64,000 nucleotides of DNA from Roseivirga echinicomitans (GTDB taxonomy: Bacteria > Bacteroidota > Bacteroidia > Cytophagales > Cyclobacteriaceae), in assembly GCF_001592935.1 (NCBI RefSeq), contig NZ_LRDB01000001.1, positions 496,001 to 560,000 of the forward strand, written 5' to 3'. A program made the position numbers and the translations under genes. Below are positions 7,715-17,499 of the stretch, piece by piece; the first letter of the stretch is position 1, and each line of letters opens with the position of its first letter. The notes under the pieces are model-generated. The model worked only from the letters and a program-made list of their open reading frames with translations, did not search any database and was not told the origin of the DNA.

Positions 7715-9106
7715 TCAAGATTTTGACGAAACGATTTCTTTAATATCGGTAATAATTTTATTAGCCAAATACTCGGCAGTGGCCTGAGATTCTGACTCAG
7801 AATAAATACGAATAATTGGTTCCGTATTCGACTTTCGCAAATGTACCCATTCTTTGTCAAACTCTATTTTTACTCCATCAATGGTATTTATCGGCTGCTT
7901 AGCATATCGCTTTTGCATTCCTTCCAATACTTTATCCACATCAATATCTGGTGACAAATCAATCTTATTTTTTGAGATGTGATAGTTAGGGTAGCTGGCC
8001 CTCAACTGAGACATTTTCTTTCCATACTTAGCCAGGTGTGTTAAGAAAAGAGCGATTCCAACAAGTGCATCTCTACCGTAATGTAATTCAGGATAGATGA
8101 TTCCACCATTTCCCTCGCCACCGATTACAGCATTTATTTCTTTCATTTTGGTTACCACGTTCACCTCACCCACCGCAGCGGCTTCATAAGTGCCTCCTCT
8201 TTTTTCCGTTACATCTCTCAATGCTCGGGTAGAAGAAAGGTTTGAAACGGTATTGCCTTTGGTTTGCGAAAGCACATAATCAGCAACAGCTACCAAAGTG
8301 TACTCTTCGCCAAAAGGATCACCGTTTTCGGATACCATGGCCAAACGGTCAACATCTGGGTCTACCACAATGCCAAGGTCATAAATGCCCTTCTGCATAA
8401 TTCTAGTAATGTCTCCTAAATGTTCTGGAAGTGGCTCGGGATTATGAGGAAAATGGCCATTAGGTTCACAATAAAGTTCTTCAATTTGAACAACCCCCAA
8501 TGCTTTCAACAAAGGAGGAAGTGAAATACCTCCTGTAGAGTTTACGCAGTCAATAGCCACTTTGAATTTGGCCGCCCTAATCGCTTCAACATCAACCAGT
8601 GGAAGTTTAAGTATGGCTTCAATATGTTTTTGAATGTAGGTATCGTCTGTTCTGTATTTGCCTAAAGACTTAACAGGAGCAAACTCATAAGCATCGTTCT
8701 CCGCAATTTCTAATACTGCTTTACCGTCATCACCGCTAATAAACTCACCCTTTGCATTCAAAAGCTTTAGCGCGTTCCATTGCACAGGATTATGACTGGC
8801 GGTTAGAATAATTCCTCCACAGGCGTTTTCAGCGGTAACTGCCATTTCAACAGTCGGGGTAGTCGAAAGGCCAAGATCAACTACATTCAAGCCTAAACCT
8901 TGAAGGGTAGAACTGACGAGAGAGGAAACCATTTCGCCCGATGGTCGAGCGTCACGGCCAATTACAATTGTGTTTTGTTTGGAGTTTTGCTTCGCCCAGG
9001 TGCCAAAAGCGGCAGAGAATTTGACAACATCAATTGGTGTAAGTGCTTCGTTTACTTTACCTCCAATGGTTCCTCTTATTCCTGAAATAGATTTGATTAA
9101 GGTCAC
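7715..9106 (-). CDS. glmM: Phosphoglucosamine mutase (phosphohexomutase family)
   Basis: A 463-residue alpha-D-phosphohexomutase. It has the phosphoserine loop TASHNPVQWN (Ser104), the metal loop DPDVDRLA, the sugar-specificity loop GEGNGG and a C-terminal phosphate-binding region (RKSNTEPIIRIYSES). Glucosamine-6-phosphate to glucosamine-1-phosphate conversion feeds cell-wall and LPS precursors. Start codon is GTG at 9106, giving the usual Bacteroidota MTLIKSISGIRGT start. Phosphomannomutase activity cannot be excluded. First gene of an operon with the cysteine desulfurase and a lipoprotein. Confidence 0.88.
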   Translation of the reverse strand: MTLIKSISGIRGTIGGKVNEALTPIDVVKFSAAFGTWAKQNSKQNTIVIGRDARPSGEMVSSLVSSTLQGLGLNVVDLGLSTTPTVEMAVTAENACGGIILTASHNPVQWNALKLLNAKGEFISGDDGKAVLEIAENDAYEFAPVKSLGKYRTDDTYIQKHIEAILKLPLVDVEAIRAAKFKVAIDCVNSTGGISLPPLLKALGVVQIEELYCEPNGHFPHNPEPLPEHLGDITRIMQKGIYDLGIVVDPDVDRLAMVSENGDPFGEEYTLVAVADYVLSQTKGNTVSNLSSTRALRDVTEKRGGTYEAAAVGEVNVVTKMKEINAVIGGEGNGGIIYPELHYGRDALVGIALFLTHLAKYGKKMSQLRASYPNYHISKNKIDLSPDIDVDKVLEGMQKRYAKQPINTIDGVKIEFDKEWVHLRKSNTEPIIRIYSESESQATAEYLANKIITDIKEIVSSKS

Positions 9107-9131
9107 GTATATATTGGGTTGATTGTATTTA

Positions 9132-9139
9132 CAAAGCTA
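9132..9139 (-). promoter_or_regulatory. glmM -7 promoter element
   Basis: On the minus strand this reads TAGCTTTG, an exact TAnnTTTG match, 25 bases before the GTG start of glmM. It supports that start and the operon beginning here. Confidence 0.6.
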
Positions 9140-9200
9140 GCAAAAACAGAATATGACGGTTCGTTTTGATCAACTTTTGACGGTATTAAAGAAACTGGGA

Positions 9201-9431
9201 TTATTTAAACTTGGAGAGGACTTTATCTACTTCATTATCAGGATTTCCACAGCTTTCACCTGCTTGTACAGTTTTTCCACAATAGCCACAGGCGGCACCA
9301 TCCTTATTCAAAAAGGGATTTTGGGAAGCACATGTTCCTTTGAACTCTCCGTTTTTTAAAAAAATTAAGCGGACAGACATGAATATGAAAAACAATCCTA
9401 CAAGTCCTAAGGTCAAATATAGCGTTATCAT
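9201..9431 (-). CDS. Small cysteine-rich membrane protein
   Basis: A 76-residue protein. Residues 3-25 form one membrane helix; the remaining about 50 residues contain five cysteines, including a CGYCGK pair and ESCG, which could bind a metal or form disulfides. Similar short proteins with a membrane helix and this cysteine pattern occur in Bacteroidota, without assigned function as far as I know. It is divergent from mazG (86 bases between starts) and follows the glmM promoter. Coding status is supported by clean start, helix and conserved-looking cysteines. Confidence 0.65.
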   Translation of the reverse strand: MITLYLTLGLVGLFFIFMSVRLIFLKNGEFKGTCASQNPFLNKDGAACGYCGKTVQAGESCGNPDNEVDKVLSKFK

Positions 9432-9477
9432 GGTAGACTAATTTTTTGCAAATTTAAGATAGTTGTGCGTAGAACGC

Positions 9478-9485
9478 TACCTTTG
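9478..9485 (+). promoter_or_regulatory. mazG -7 promoter element (TACCTTTG)
   Basis: Exact TAnnTTTG match 32 bases before the mazG ATG. No well-spaced -33 box is evident. Confidence 0.55.
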
Positions 9486-9517
9486 GACTGTAAGTTTCCC
9501 AAAAAGCCTTTATCTCA

Positions 9518-10327
9518 ATGCTCCAACCCGAAAAAGACATTCGTAGAAAAGAAAAACTAGACGCCTTCGACCGCTTGCTTACCATAATGGATGAGTTGCG
9601 CTTAAACTGCCCCTGGGACAGAAAGCAAACACTGGAGAGTCTTCGCCATTTGACCATTGAAGAAACTTACGAACTTTCAGAAGCCATTCTCGAAAACAAC
9701 CTTGATGAAATCAAAAAGGAAATTGGAGACGTCATGCTTCATTTGGTGTTTTATTCAAAAATAGCCGATGAACAAAAAGCTTTTGATGTTGCCGATAGCA
9801 TAAACGCCATTTGCGATAAGCTTATTCACCGCCACCCACATATATATAGTGACGTGGAAGCCAAGGACGAACAGGCAGTTAAGGAGAACTGGGAAAAAAT
9901 TAAATTAAAGGAAAAGGGAAATACTTCCGTTTTAGGAGGAGTACCTAAAGGCCTACCAGCCATGATAAAAGCCATGCGAATTCAAGACAAGGCAAGAGGA
10001 GTTGGGTTTGACTGGGAGAAGAAGGAGCAGGTTTGGGAAAAGGTAGAAGAAGAAATGCAGGAGTTCAAGGATGAATTCAACATTGAGAACACTGCTAAAA
10101 TCGATAAGGAAAAAGCTTCTGGAGAATTTGGTGATATGCTTTTCTCGCTCATCAACTACTCTCGTTTTATAGATATCGATGCAGAGGAGGCTTTAGAGCG
10201 AACAAACCTTAAATTCATTAAACGTTTTCAGTTTTTAGAAACCGAATCGAAAAAGGATGGTAAAAACATAGCTGAAATGAGCCTTCAGGAAATGGATAAA
10301 TATTGGGAAAGGGCTAAGAATCTTTAG
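9518..10327 (+). CDS. mazG: Nucleoside triphosphate pyrophosphohydrolase MazG
   Basis: A 269-residue two-domain MazG, which hydrolyses NTPs and dNTPs to the monophosphate and pyrophosphate and removes abnormal nucleotides. The first domain has CPWDRKQT (31-38), the metal-binding EETYE near 48-52 and EIGD (68-71). The second has WEKVEEEMQEFKDEF and the matching EFGDMLF. Length matches the E. coli protein. It is followed 20 bases later by the ClC gene, so the two may be co-transcribed. Confidence 0.93.
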   Translation: MLQPEKDIRRKEKLDAFDRLLTIMDELRLNCPWDRKQTLESLRHLTIEETYELSEAILENNLDEIKKEIGDVMLHLVFYSKIADEQKAFDVADSINAICDKLIHRHPHIYSDVEAKDEQAVKENWEKIKLKEKGNTSVLGGVPKGLPAMIKAMRIQDKARGVGFDWEKKEQVWEKVEEEMQEFKDEFNIENTAKIDKEKASGEFGDMLFSLINYSRFIDIDAEEALERTNLKFIKRFQFLETESKKDGKNIAEMSLQEMDKYWERAKNL

Positions 10328-10347
10328 AGATTTGCAGTGAAATATCT

Positions 10348-12123
10348 ATGAAGTTCAATAAGACATTTTCAACATTTTTAATCTGGAGAATACGCCACAT
10401 CAGTACGCGTAACTTCCTTATAATTCTAAGTGGGGTTATAGGTCTTTTGGGGGGAGTGGCGGCCGTGCTCTTAAAAAGCACCGTCCATTATATTCAACAT
10501 ACCCTCAGTGACTTTAGAGAAGATGTTGCCCATTATCTTTTTCTAATTTATCCACTAATAGGTATCGTTATCACTTCCATTGTTGCTGATAAACTTTTGA
10601 AGGAAAAATTAGGTCACGGAATCACCAGTATCCTGTACACCATCTCTAAAAAATCAAGCATTATAACATGGGTAAAAACCTATAGTAGTATGGTCACTTC
10701 GGCCATTACAGTAGGTTTTGGTGGTTCGGTAGGGCTAGAGGCGCCTATAGTGGTTACTGGCTCAGCCATTGGCTCAAACATTGGGCAGCTGATGCACCTT
10801 AGTTATAAGCAACGGACCTTAATGATTGGCTGTGGTGCAGCCGCAGCAATTTCCGGAATTTTCAACTCTCCTGTTGCAGGTGTTATTTTTAGTATCGAAG
10901 TTATTCTAACAGATGTAACCATTGCAGCCTTTATCCCACTGCTGATCGCTTCCGTGATTGGTTCACTCGTTTCCATGCTCACTCTAGGACCAGATGTGCT
11001 CTTCTCCTTCGACTTAAAGGATCCATTTCTCGCTTCTGATTTTCCTTACTTCCTAGTTTTAGGCGTTTTATGTGGTTTGGTTTCAGTGTATTTCACGCGG
11101 CTGACTCAGTATACTGAGTCTATTGCAGTAAAAATTAAGAGCAAAACAGGAAGGGCCGTTTTTGGAGGTTTAGCGTTGGGGATCATCATTTTTGTTTTTC
11201 ATCCAATTTATGGTGAAGGTTACGATTCCATCACCACTATTCTCAATGGAAACCCTGAAGCACTTCTAAAAGAAAGCTTTTTCCTAAAAAATCAAGACAG
11301 TACACTTTACCTTATTCTTTTTTCTCTAGGAATTTTGCTGATCAAACCAATTGCCACCGGACTTACTTTGGGGGCTGGTGGTAGTGGAGGAATCTTTGCC
11401 CCCTCGCTTTTTATTGGAGCAATTACTGGGTACATCTACTCTCAAACCATCAACTTTTTAGGAATAGGCAAAACACTTTCAATAAGTAATTTCACCTTAG
11501 TTGGCATGTGCGGAGTAATGAGTGGTGTATTGCACGCCCCACTTACCGCCATATTCCTTATTGCAGAAATTACCAGTGGTTACACTTTGTTTCTACCCTT
11601 AATGCTGGTCTCGGCTATTGGGCTAAGCACCTCACGTTATTTCGAGCAGTACTCCTTTTATACTGGTCGTTTAATTAAAGCAGGAGACCTCATTACTAAC
11701 GATAAAGACCGGCAGGTATTAAGCTTGATAAAAATCGAAAAGCTTATTGAAAACGACTTACTTACTATCCATCCAGAAAAAACCCTTGGCGATTTAGTGG
11801 CCTTAGTTCGAAAGTCTAAAAGGAATATATTTCCTGTCGTAAATGAGAAGGGTGAGCTTCAGGGAATCATTACGCTTGATGACATTCGTGAAATTATGTT
11901 TGATCCAGCATCTCAAAAAAGTGTTATTGTCGCAGCCTTAATGCATAAACCCCCTGCTACGGTTTCTACAAGCGATAAAATGGAAGAAGTAATGACAAAA
12001 TTTGAGAAGACAGGCGCGTGGAATCTCCCTGTGATTAAGGACGATAAGTACTTAGGAATTATGTCAAAATCGCGTATTTTCAGTGCTTATCGTACTAAAC
12101 TCAAGCGTCAGAATAAGGAATGA
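10348..12123 (+). CDS. ClC-family chloride channel/transporter with CBS pair
   Basis: A 591-residue inner-membrane protein. Residues about 20-430 form the ClC fold: LGHGI (in place of GSGIP), GSVGLEAP with the gating glutamate at Glu131, and GAGGSGGIFAPSLFIGA for the third ion-binding signature. Residues about 455-585 are a tandem CBS pair, which in the family binds adenine nucleotides and regulates gating. Presence of the gating glutamate fits either a channel or a Cl-/H+ exchanger. It lies just after mazG and ends before a long non-coding gap. Confidence 0.92.
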   Translation: MKFNKTFSTFLIWRIRHISTRNFLIILSGVIGLLGGVAAVLLKSTVHYIQHTLSDFREDVAHYLFLIYPLIGIVITSIVADKLLKEKLGHGITSILYTISKKSSIITWVKTYSSMVTSAITVGFGGSVGLEAPIVVTGSAIGSNIGQLMHLSYKQRTLMIGCGAAAAISGIFNSPVAGVIFSIEVILTDVTIAAFIPLLIASVIGSLVSMLTLGPDVLFSFDLKDPFLASDFPYFLVLGVLCGLVSVYFTRLTQYTESIAVKIKSKTGRAVFGGLALGIIIFVFHPIYGEGYDSITTILNGNPEALLKESFFLKNQDSTLYLILFSLGILLIKPIATGLTLGAGGSGGIFAPSLFIGAITGYIYSQTINFLGIGKTLSISNFTLVGMCGVMSGVLHAPLTAIFLIAEITSGYTLFLPLMLVSAIGLSTSRYFEQYSFYTGRLIKAGDLITNDKDRQVLSLIKIEKLIENDLLTIHPEKTLGDLVALVRKSKRNIFPVVNEKGELQGIITLDDIREIMFDPASQKSVIVAALMHKPPATVSTSDKMEEVMTKFEKTGAWNLPVIKDDKYLGIMSKSRIFSAYRTKLKRQNKE

Positions 12124-12761
12124 TTGTTCCAAAAATAGACGCCCGTTTTTTATAAACTATTTTGCTCCCCATTTATGAAAATATACCTTCAGAATGTCCT
12201 AGGGCAATTTTTTTAAATACTTATCAACAAAAATCAAATTCCACTTGTTTAATTTAAACTCCTTAAAGTCAGTCACTTATGGATTTTGTGTTAATAAATG
12301 TGGACAACTTTGCAGTTTTGTGGAAAACATTATTTGACTTTAATCAATCTTTGTTTTGTCTAAAAATCTTCTCAGTAATCGATTTTAGAAAGCCCATTTC
12401 TGAACCAGAAACGCAGCTTTCAGCAGAGGCTTCAATTGTATTTTCAGTAGTAAGAGTTGACTCAAATCGAAACGCAAATAGTTCAATCTCTAATCACCTG
12501 AATGTTAACCCAATATTACGCTCATATGAGCACGTTATTCTTTTGTATTTGGCCTCAATAAAAACCGAAGTGAAAACAATTTGGTTACTTTGAGCCCTCA
12601 TTAGAATATTCATATTTCTAAACATGAGTGATCGAGGTGCTCATTCTTGAATCCAGTGAAAAATTCTTCAAACAACAGTCACATAAAATATGTTGAATGA
12701 AAGACGGAGAATGACGAGCTTCAAGCTTTGAAAAAGGAATTGCCAATAAAGATCAAAGGTT
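12124..12761. other. 638-bp AT-rich intergenic region with DnaA-box-like motifs
   Basis: No credible gene. A 104-codon open frame at 12279-12593 has no family-like features and odd composition, so I leave it out. The stretch contains TTATCAACA (12221-12229, one mismatch to the DnaA box) and, on the minus strand, TTGTCCACA (12299-12307) and TTTTCCACA (12319-12327), both matching TTWTNCACA or the known TTGTCCACA variant. No clear promoter for the downstream redoxin was found. Confidence 0.5.
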
Positions 12762-13364
12762 ATGGTTTATATTAAAGCATTTGTAACGTCATTTCTCTTT
12801 ATAGTAGGAGGACTGAACCAAAATCCTCAGGGGGTTAAAATAGGGGGTACCGCTCCAGACTTTAACCTTAAAAATATTGATGGTAAAATGGTGTCACTTA
12901 ATACCAATAAAAGCGCGAAGGGCTATATTATTATTTTCACTTGTAATACCTGCCCTTATTCAGACATGTACGAAGATCGAATTATAGCATTGCATCAGAA
13001 GTATGCCGCTTTAGGCTATCCTGTAATCGCAGTTCAACCCAACAACCCAACAATCTCTACAGGGGATTCTTATTCTAAAATGAAAGAAAGGGCCAACGAC
13101 AAAGAGTTTCCTTTCCCCTATTTAATAGACACGGATAATCAGGAAACCACTGCTGCCTATGGCGCAACAAACACGCCTCAAGTATATGTTCTAAACAAAG
13201 AAGGAAAGGAATTTAGAGTAGCCTATATTGGTGCAATTGACAATAACAGTCGAAACCCTAAGGCAGCCACCAAACGATACGTAGAAAGTGCTGTAGATGC
13301 CCTTTTAAATGGGCAAAGCATAGAAACCAACAGTACCAAGGCGATTGGCTGTACTATTAAATAA
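12762..13364 (+). CDS. Thioredoxin-like redoxin (AhpC/TSA family), secreted
   Basis: A 200-residue thioredoxin-fold protein. A short hydrophobic N-terminus (about residues 4-17) suggests export to the periplasm. The peroxiredoxin-type IGGTAPDFNLKNIDG opening is followed by the active-site CNTCPY (Cys61 and Cys64) and the cis-proline region TNTPQVYVL. Two active-site cysteines fit a thiol-disulfide oxidoreductase or a thiol peroxidase. The substrate is unknown. Monocistronic, convergent with the GH3 gene. Confidence 0.85.
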   Translation: MVYIKAFVTSFLFIVGGLNQNPQGVKIGGTAPDFNLKNIDGKMVSLNTNKSAKGYIIIFTCNTCPYSDMYEDRIIALHQKYAALGYPVIAVQPNNPTISTGDSYSKMKERANDKEFPFPYLIDTDNQETTAAYGATNTPQVYVLNKEGKEFRVAYIGAIDNNSRNPKAATKRYVESAVDALLNGQSIETNSTKAIGCTIK

Positions 13365-13412
13365 AATGAAGACTAAACTCAATTAGTTAAAGCAGTCAAC
13401 AGCAGCATTACT

Positions 13413-14951
13413 TTATAAAACTTGCTTGTGATTTGCCCCTAACATCTTGAGAATATCATCTAGGTACTCTCGTGTGTTAGAAAGCCTAGGCACTTTATTC
13501 TGACCACCTAGCTTTCCTCTCCCCTTCATCCATTTATAAAAAGTACCTACTTCGGCTTTATGAACTATCGGGCTGGTTAGGGCCATGTCTTTATAACGCT
13601 TAGCGTCATAGTCTGAATTGATTTCACGAAGCGTTTCATCCAAAAACCTTGTGAAGTCTTCGAGGCTGTCGGGTTCCTTTTCAAATTCAACCACCCATTC
13701 GTGGGCAGCCTTTTCATCTTGGCTAAAGTATTTTGGAGCGGCCGTAAAGTTGTTAATCAGAGCGCCCGTTTTTTCCGAAGCTACTGCAATTGCCCTTTCT
13801 GCGTTTTCAACCACCAACTCTTCACCAAAAGCATTTATATAGTGCTTCGTTCTTCCTGAAATTCGAATTCTATAAGGTGAAACCGAAGTAAATTGAATGG
13901 TATCACCGATTTTATACCTCCATAAACCAGCATTCGTAGAAATGAGCAAAGCATAATTCTCGCCTTCTTCAACTTCTTCCAGCCCAATTACCTTGGGCGA
14001 ATCTTTGTGTATTTCGGCAAAAGGAATGAATTCGTAGAAAATTCCATAATCCAGCATAAGCAACATATCATCAGACCCCATTTCATCCTGAATACCAAAA
14101 AAGCCCTCAGAAGCATTATAGGTTTCCATATAGTGCATTCCGCTCGAAGGAATCATTTTCTGAAAAATGTTTTTGTAAGGGCCAAAAGCTACAGCGCCAT
14201 GAAAGAACACTTCCAGGTTTGGCCAGACATCATGAATATTGTCTGTTCCCTTAAGCTCCATGATTTTCTGAAGCAGAATAATTGTCCATGTCGGTACTCC
14301 TGAAATACTCGTCACATTCTCGTCCATGGTCGTTTTGGCCATGATCTCGATTTTAGACTCCCACTCATCCATTAAGGCAATGTCCAGTGCAGGTGTACGA
14401 ACAAATCTAGTCCAGTAGGGAAGGTTAGACATGATTACTGCCGAAACATCACCATAAAACGATTCTTGACTGCTGTCGAATTGATTCATCTGCTGGCTAC
14501 CACCAATGGTGAGCCCCTTGCCATCGAACATCCGCGTTTCGGGATTATTATTGCAGTAGATAGAAAGCATGTCCTTGCCTCCTTTAAAGTGGCATTCCTC
14601 TAAAGCCTCATATGAAACGGGAATGAATTTGCTCCTGGCATTGGTGGTCCCCGATGATTTGGCAAACCACTTTACATCTGAGGGCCAAAGCAAATTTTGC
14701 TCGCCCATCATGTTTCTTTCTATATAGGGGTTGATTTCCTCATAAGAGAAGATGGGAATGTCTCTTCTAAACTGCTCTTGATTTTGAATGTCCGCAAAGC
14801 CGTGGGTACGACCGAACTCTGTATTTCTGGCAGTAGTAATCAGCTTCTTGAATAATTCGTCCTGCACCTCTAATGGGTATTTCATGAAAAGGCCGATTTG
14901 ATACATCCGCTTTTTCATTACCCATGTCAGTATCGAGTTAATTATTGCCAC
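13413..14951 (-). CDS. GH3 auxin-responsive promoter family protein (acyl-adenylase)
   Basis: A 512-residue member of the GH3 family of the ANL adenylating superfamily; plant relatives join amino acids to acidic hormones, while the bacterial substrates are unknown. Typical parts are the N-terminal MKKRMYQIGLFMKYP, the SSGTTNARSKFIPVS phosphate loop and YNASEGFFGIQ. The start is GTG at 14951, directly after the lptB stop, giving the MAIINS start common in Bacteroidota. It is the last gene of a recJ-lptB-GH3 operon, so a role linked to lipid or envelope acyl groups is possible but unproven. Confidence 0.9.
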   Translation of the reverse strand: MAIINSILTWVMKKRMYQIGLFMKYPLEVQDELFKKLITTARNTEFGRTHGFADIQNQEQFRRDIPIFSYEEINPYIERNMMGEQNLLWPSDVKWFAKSSGTTNARSKFIPVSYEALEECHFKGGKDMLSIYCNNNPETRMFDGKGLTIGGSQQMNQFDSSQESFYGDVSAVIMSNLPYWTRFVRTPALDIALMDEWESKIEIMAKTTMDENVTSISGVPTWTIILLQKIMELKGTDNIHDVWPNLEVFFHGAVAFGPYKNIFQKMIPSSGMHYMETYNASEGFFGIQDEMGSDDMLLMLDYGIFYEFIPFAEIHKDSPKVIGLEEVEEGENYALLISTNAGLWRYKIGDTIQFTSVSPYRIRISGRTKHYINAFGEELVVENAERAIAVASEKTGALINNFTAAPKYFSQDEKAAHEWVVEFEKEPDSLEDFTRFLDETLREINSDYDAKRYKDMALTSPIVHKAEVGTFYKWMKGRGKLGGQNKVPRLSNTREYLDDILKMLGANHKQVL

Positions 14952-15683
14952 TTATACTTTCCGTTTGAGTTCGAAGTTTTTACCTAGGTATACCTTTCTC
15001 ACCTGCTCATCCTCTGCCAACTCTTCAGCAGTCCCTGCCTTTAAAAGTTTTCCTTCGAACATAAGGTAGGCTCGGTCGGTAATCGACAGAGTTTCATTCA
15101 CATTATGGTCTGTGATAAGAATACCGATGTTTTTTTGCTTCAGTTTGAAAACAATGGACTGAATCTCCTCCACGGCAATGGGGTCTACACCAGCAAAGGG
15201 TTCATCAAGCAATACAAACTTAGGGTCTACGGATAGTGCCCTAGCAATCTCGGTTCTTCTTCTTTCTCCCCCAGAAAGCACCTGACCTTTGTTTTTTCTT
15301 ACATGGGTAAGACTGAACTCTTCTAAAAGAGATTCCATCTTTTCCTTCTGTAATTTCTTTGGGAGTTTTGTCATCTCCAGCACCGCCATGATGTTTTCTT
15401 CCACGGTAAGCTTTCTGAAAACACTAGGTTCCTGAGCCAAGTATCCAATGCCTAATTTGGCCCTTTTGAACATTGGTAAGGGGGTAATATCTTCATCTTC
15501 GAGGTAGACATTTCCCTCATTAGGCTTAATTAACCCAACAATCATATAGAATGTAGTGGTTTTCCCGGCACCATTTGGCCCCAGCAATCCAACGATTTCT
15601 CCCTGCTCAACTTGCACAGAAATGTCGTTAACTACTTTTCTTTTTTTATATGTCTTGACGAGATTATCGGCTCTTAATTTCAT
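14952..15683 (-). CDS. lptB: LPS export ABC transporter ATP-binding protein LptB
   Basis: A 243-residue ABC ATPase. Walker A is GPNGAGKTT with Lys41, the signature is [15 protein letters not shown], Walker B is [13 protein letters not shown] and the switch histidine lies in ITDHN. The phrases [18 protein letters not shown] and [23 protein letters not shown] are those of LptB, which powers lipopolysaccharide transport from the inner membrane together with LptF/G and C. It sits 24 bases after recJ and abuts the GH3 gene. The permeases are not in this window. Confidence 0.93.
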   Translation of the reverse strand: MKLRADNLVKTYKKRKVVNDISVQVEQGEIVGLLGPNGAGKTTTFYMIVGLIKPNEGNVYLEDEDITPLPMFKRAKLGIGYLAQEPSVFRKLTVEENIMAVLEMTKLPKKLQKEKMESLLEEFSLTHVRKNKGQVLSGGERRRTEIARALSVDPKFVLLDEPFAGVDPIAVEEIQSIVFKLKQKNIGILITDHNVNETLSITDRAYLMFEGKLLKAGTAEELAEDEQVRKVYLGKNFELKRKV

Positions 15684-15707
15684 GATGGAATGGCAAAAAT
15701 AGAATAA

Positions 15708-17408
15708 TCATTCAAACTTAATATCCTTAATGAAGAGTTGAAGACTCTTATGTCCTCTAAAATCGTTCTCTTCAATGGTATAGGCCATGTGAAATTTCAT
15801 GCCAGAATTTACCAAATCGTAATATTCTCCCAAACCAAAACCTATGGCATCAATAGAACCGTTTGTTCCCTCTTGTTTTACTGTAAACTTAAGGTGTTGT
15901 TCTTTCAGTACTTTGGCGTTTTCGGCATGTACATTTTCAGAAACAAACACAGGCTGCATGTTCTGCGGACCAAATGGCCCCATCTGCTTAAGCGTTTCAT
16001 AAAACTTGAAATGGATGTCATCAAGAAAAATGACCAAATCAATTTTAATGGCTGGAACAAGTTGGTCTTCGGTGATGGTACTGGCCACCACACTTTCAAA
16101 TTTTTCTTGGAATGCTTTTACGTTCTCTATCTCCATCGTCACCCCAGCGGCATACATATGTCCGCCATATTGATCGAGTAAGTCGGCACATTCGGTAATG
16201 GCATTGTAAACATCAAAACCCATCACTGAGCGCGCTGACCCTGTTACCTTGCCATTCGATTCTGTCAAAATAACCGTTGGGCGATAGTGCTTTTCGATAC
16301 AGCGAGAAGCCACAATACCAATCACGCCTTTATGCCAATCTTCTTTATACAAAACAGTCGACTTTGCATTTAGCAGCACTTCGTCCGACTGAATCATCAA
16401 CAGTGCCTCCTCTGTAATTGAGTTGTCGAAATCTCTACGCGCATCATTCTTATCATTAATAAGTGACGCTTTTGCATCTGCATCTTCTTCTGTTTTGGCC
16501 AAAAGTAATTTTACAGACGCCCTGGCGTGATCCATTCGTCCAGCAGCATTAATTCTTGGCCCAATACCAAAAACTATGCTGGAAACAGTAAAGTCATTTC
16601 TGTTCTTACAAAGATCTACCAGCGCTTTTAAACCTGGCCTGGGGTCTTGGTTCAGCTTTTTTAGTCCAAAATAGGTGAGCACTCGATTTTCCCCTGTAAT
16701 AGGAACAATATCCGAAGCAATGCTCACCGCCAATAAATCGAGGTACTGTAAAAGGGCGTCTTGGGACATTTCTTTTCTTTGGCAATAGGCCTGTAAAAGC
16801 TTAAAACCAACGCCACAACCCGACAGTTCTTTATAGGGATATTTACAGTCCGTTCGCTTTGGGTCCAGCACAGCATAAGCCGTTGGCAATTCATCACCTG
16901 GGGTATGGTGGTCACAAATAATAACATCTATACCCGCTGATTGTGCTTGACTAACCCTGTCATGTGCCTTAATACCACAGTCTAATGTAACGATAAGCTG
17001 AAAACCGCTCTCGATGGCATATTCGATTCCAGCTTTTGAAACGCCATAGCCTTCTTTATATCTATCCGGAATATAGAACTCAAGCGTATCATGGGTTTCG
17101 GAAAGAAAACCATAAAAAGTGGCTACAGAAGTGGTTCCGTCAACATCGTAATCTCCATAAACGAGAATCTTTTCTCCGTTTTCCAAAGCGCTGGAAAGTC
17201 TATCCACTGCACGATCCATGTCCTTCATTAGAAAAGGATCATGCAACTGATCTAATTGAGGTCTAAAGTAGGCTTTAGCATCCTCATAATTTCTAATTCC
17301 TTTTTGCGCAAAAAGAAAAGCTAGATTTTCACTTATTCCGAGGTTTTCTTGAAGCGACTGTACCAGTTCACCATCTGTTTCTTCATTAAGTAACCACCTC
17401 TTTTGCAT
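15708..17408 (-). CDS. recJ: Single-stranded-DNA-specific exonuclease RecJ
   Basis: A 566-residue 5'-3' ssDNA exonuclease of the DHH family used in recombination and mismatch repair. Manganese-binding motifs are visible: VYGDYDVDGT (Asp86, Asp88, Asp90), LDCGIKAHD, and DHH at 166-168. The DHHA1 substrate domain carries GGHMYAAGVTM, and the last about 110 residues form the RecJ OB-fold. Length is normal. It is the first gene of the operon with lptB and GH3. Its upstream neighbour on the same strand is separated by a strong terminator. Confidence 0.94.
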   Translation of the reverse strand: MQKRWLLNEETDGELVQSLQENLGISENLAFLFAQKGIRNYEDAKAYFRPQLDQLHDPFLMKDMDRAVDRLSSALENGEKILVYGDYDVDGTTSVATFYGFLSETHDTLEFYIPDRYKEGYGVSKAGIEYAIESGFQLIVTLDCGIKAHDRVSQAQSAGIDVIICDHHTPGDELPTAYAVLDPKRTDCKYPYKELSGCGVGFKLLQAYCQRKEMSQDALLQYLDLLAVSIASDIVPITGENRVLTYFGLKKLNQDPRPGLKALVDLCKNRNDFTVSSIVFGIGPRINAAGRMDHARASVKLLLAKTEEDADAKASLINDKNDARRDFDNSITEEALLMIQSDEVLLNAKSTVLYKEDWHKGVIGIVASRCIEKHYRPTVILTESNGKVTGSARSVMGFDVYNAITECADLLDQYGGHMYAAGVTMEIENVKAFQEKFESVVASTITEDQLVPAIKIDLVIFLDDIHFKFYETLKQMGPFGPQNMQPVFVSENVHAENAKVLKEQHLKFTVKQEGTNGSIDAIGFGLGEYYDLVNSGMKFHMAYTIEENDFRGHKSLQLFIKDIKFE

Positions 17409-17443
17409 GTATAAAAATAGTAAATATTGAACCTAAAAGGGTA

Positions 17444-17477
17444 TAAAAAAGCAGTGCTTTATTAATAAAGCACTGCT
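17444..17477 (-). terminator. Strong terminator after the SPOR-like gene
   Basis: A perfect 28-base palindrome (17450-17477; arm AGCAGTGCTTTATT) is followed on the minus strand by six T. It ends the transcript of the coiled-coil/SPOR-like gene before recJ, so recJ needs its own promoter. Confidence 0.85.
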
Positions 17478-17499
17478 AAATTTCTAATGTCATAAGAGT

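Noticed and set aside
12279-12593. 104-codon open frame in the gap after the ClC gene
   Set aside because: No family-like features, odd composition, and it overlaps the DnaA-box-like motifs; most likely chance.
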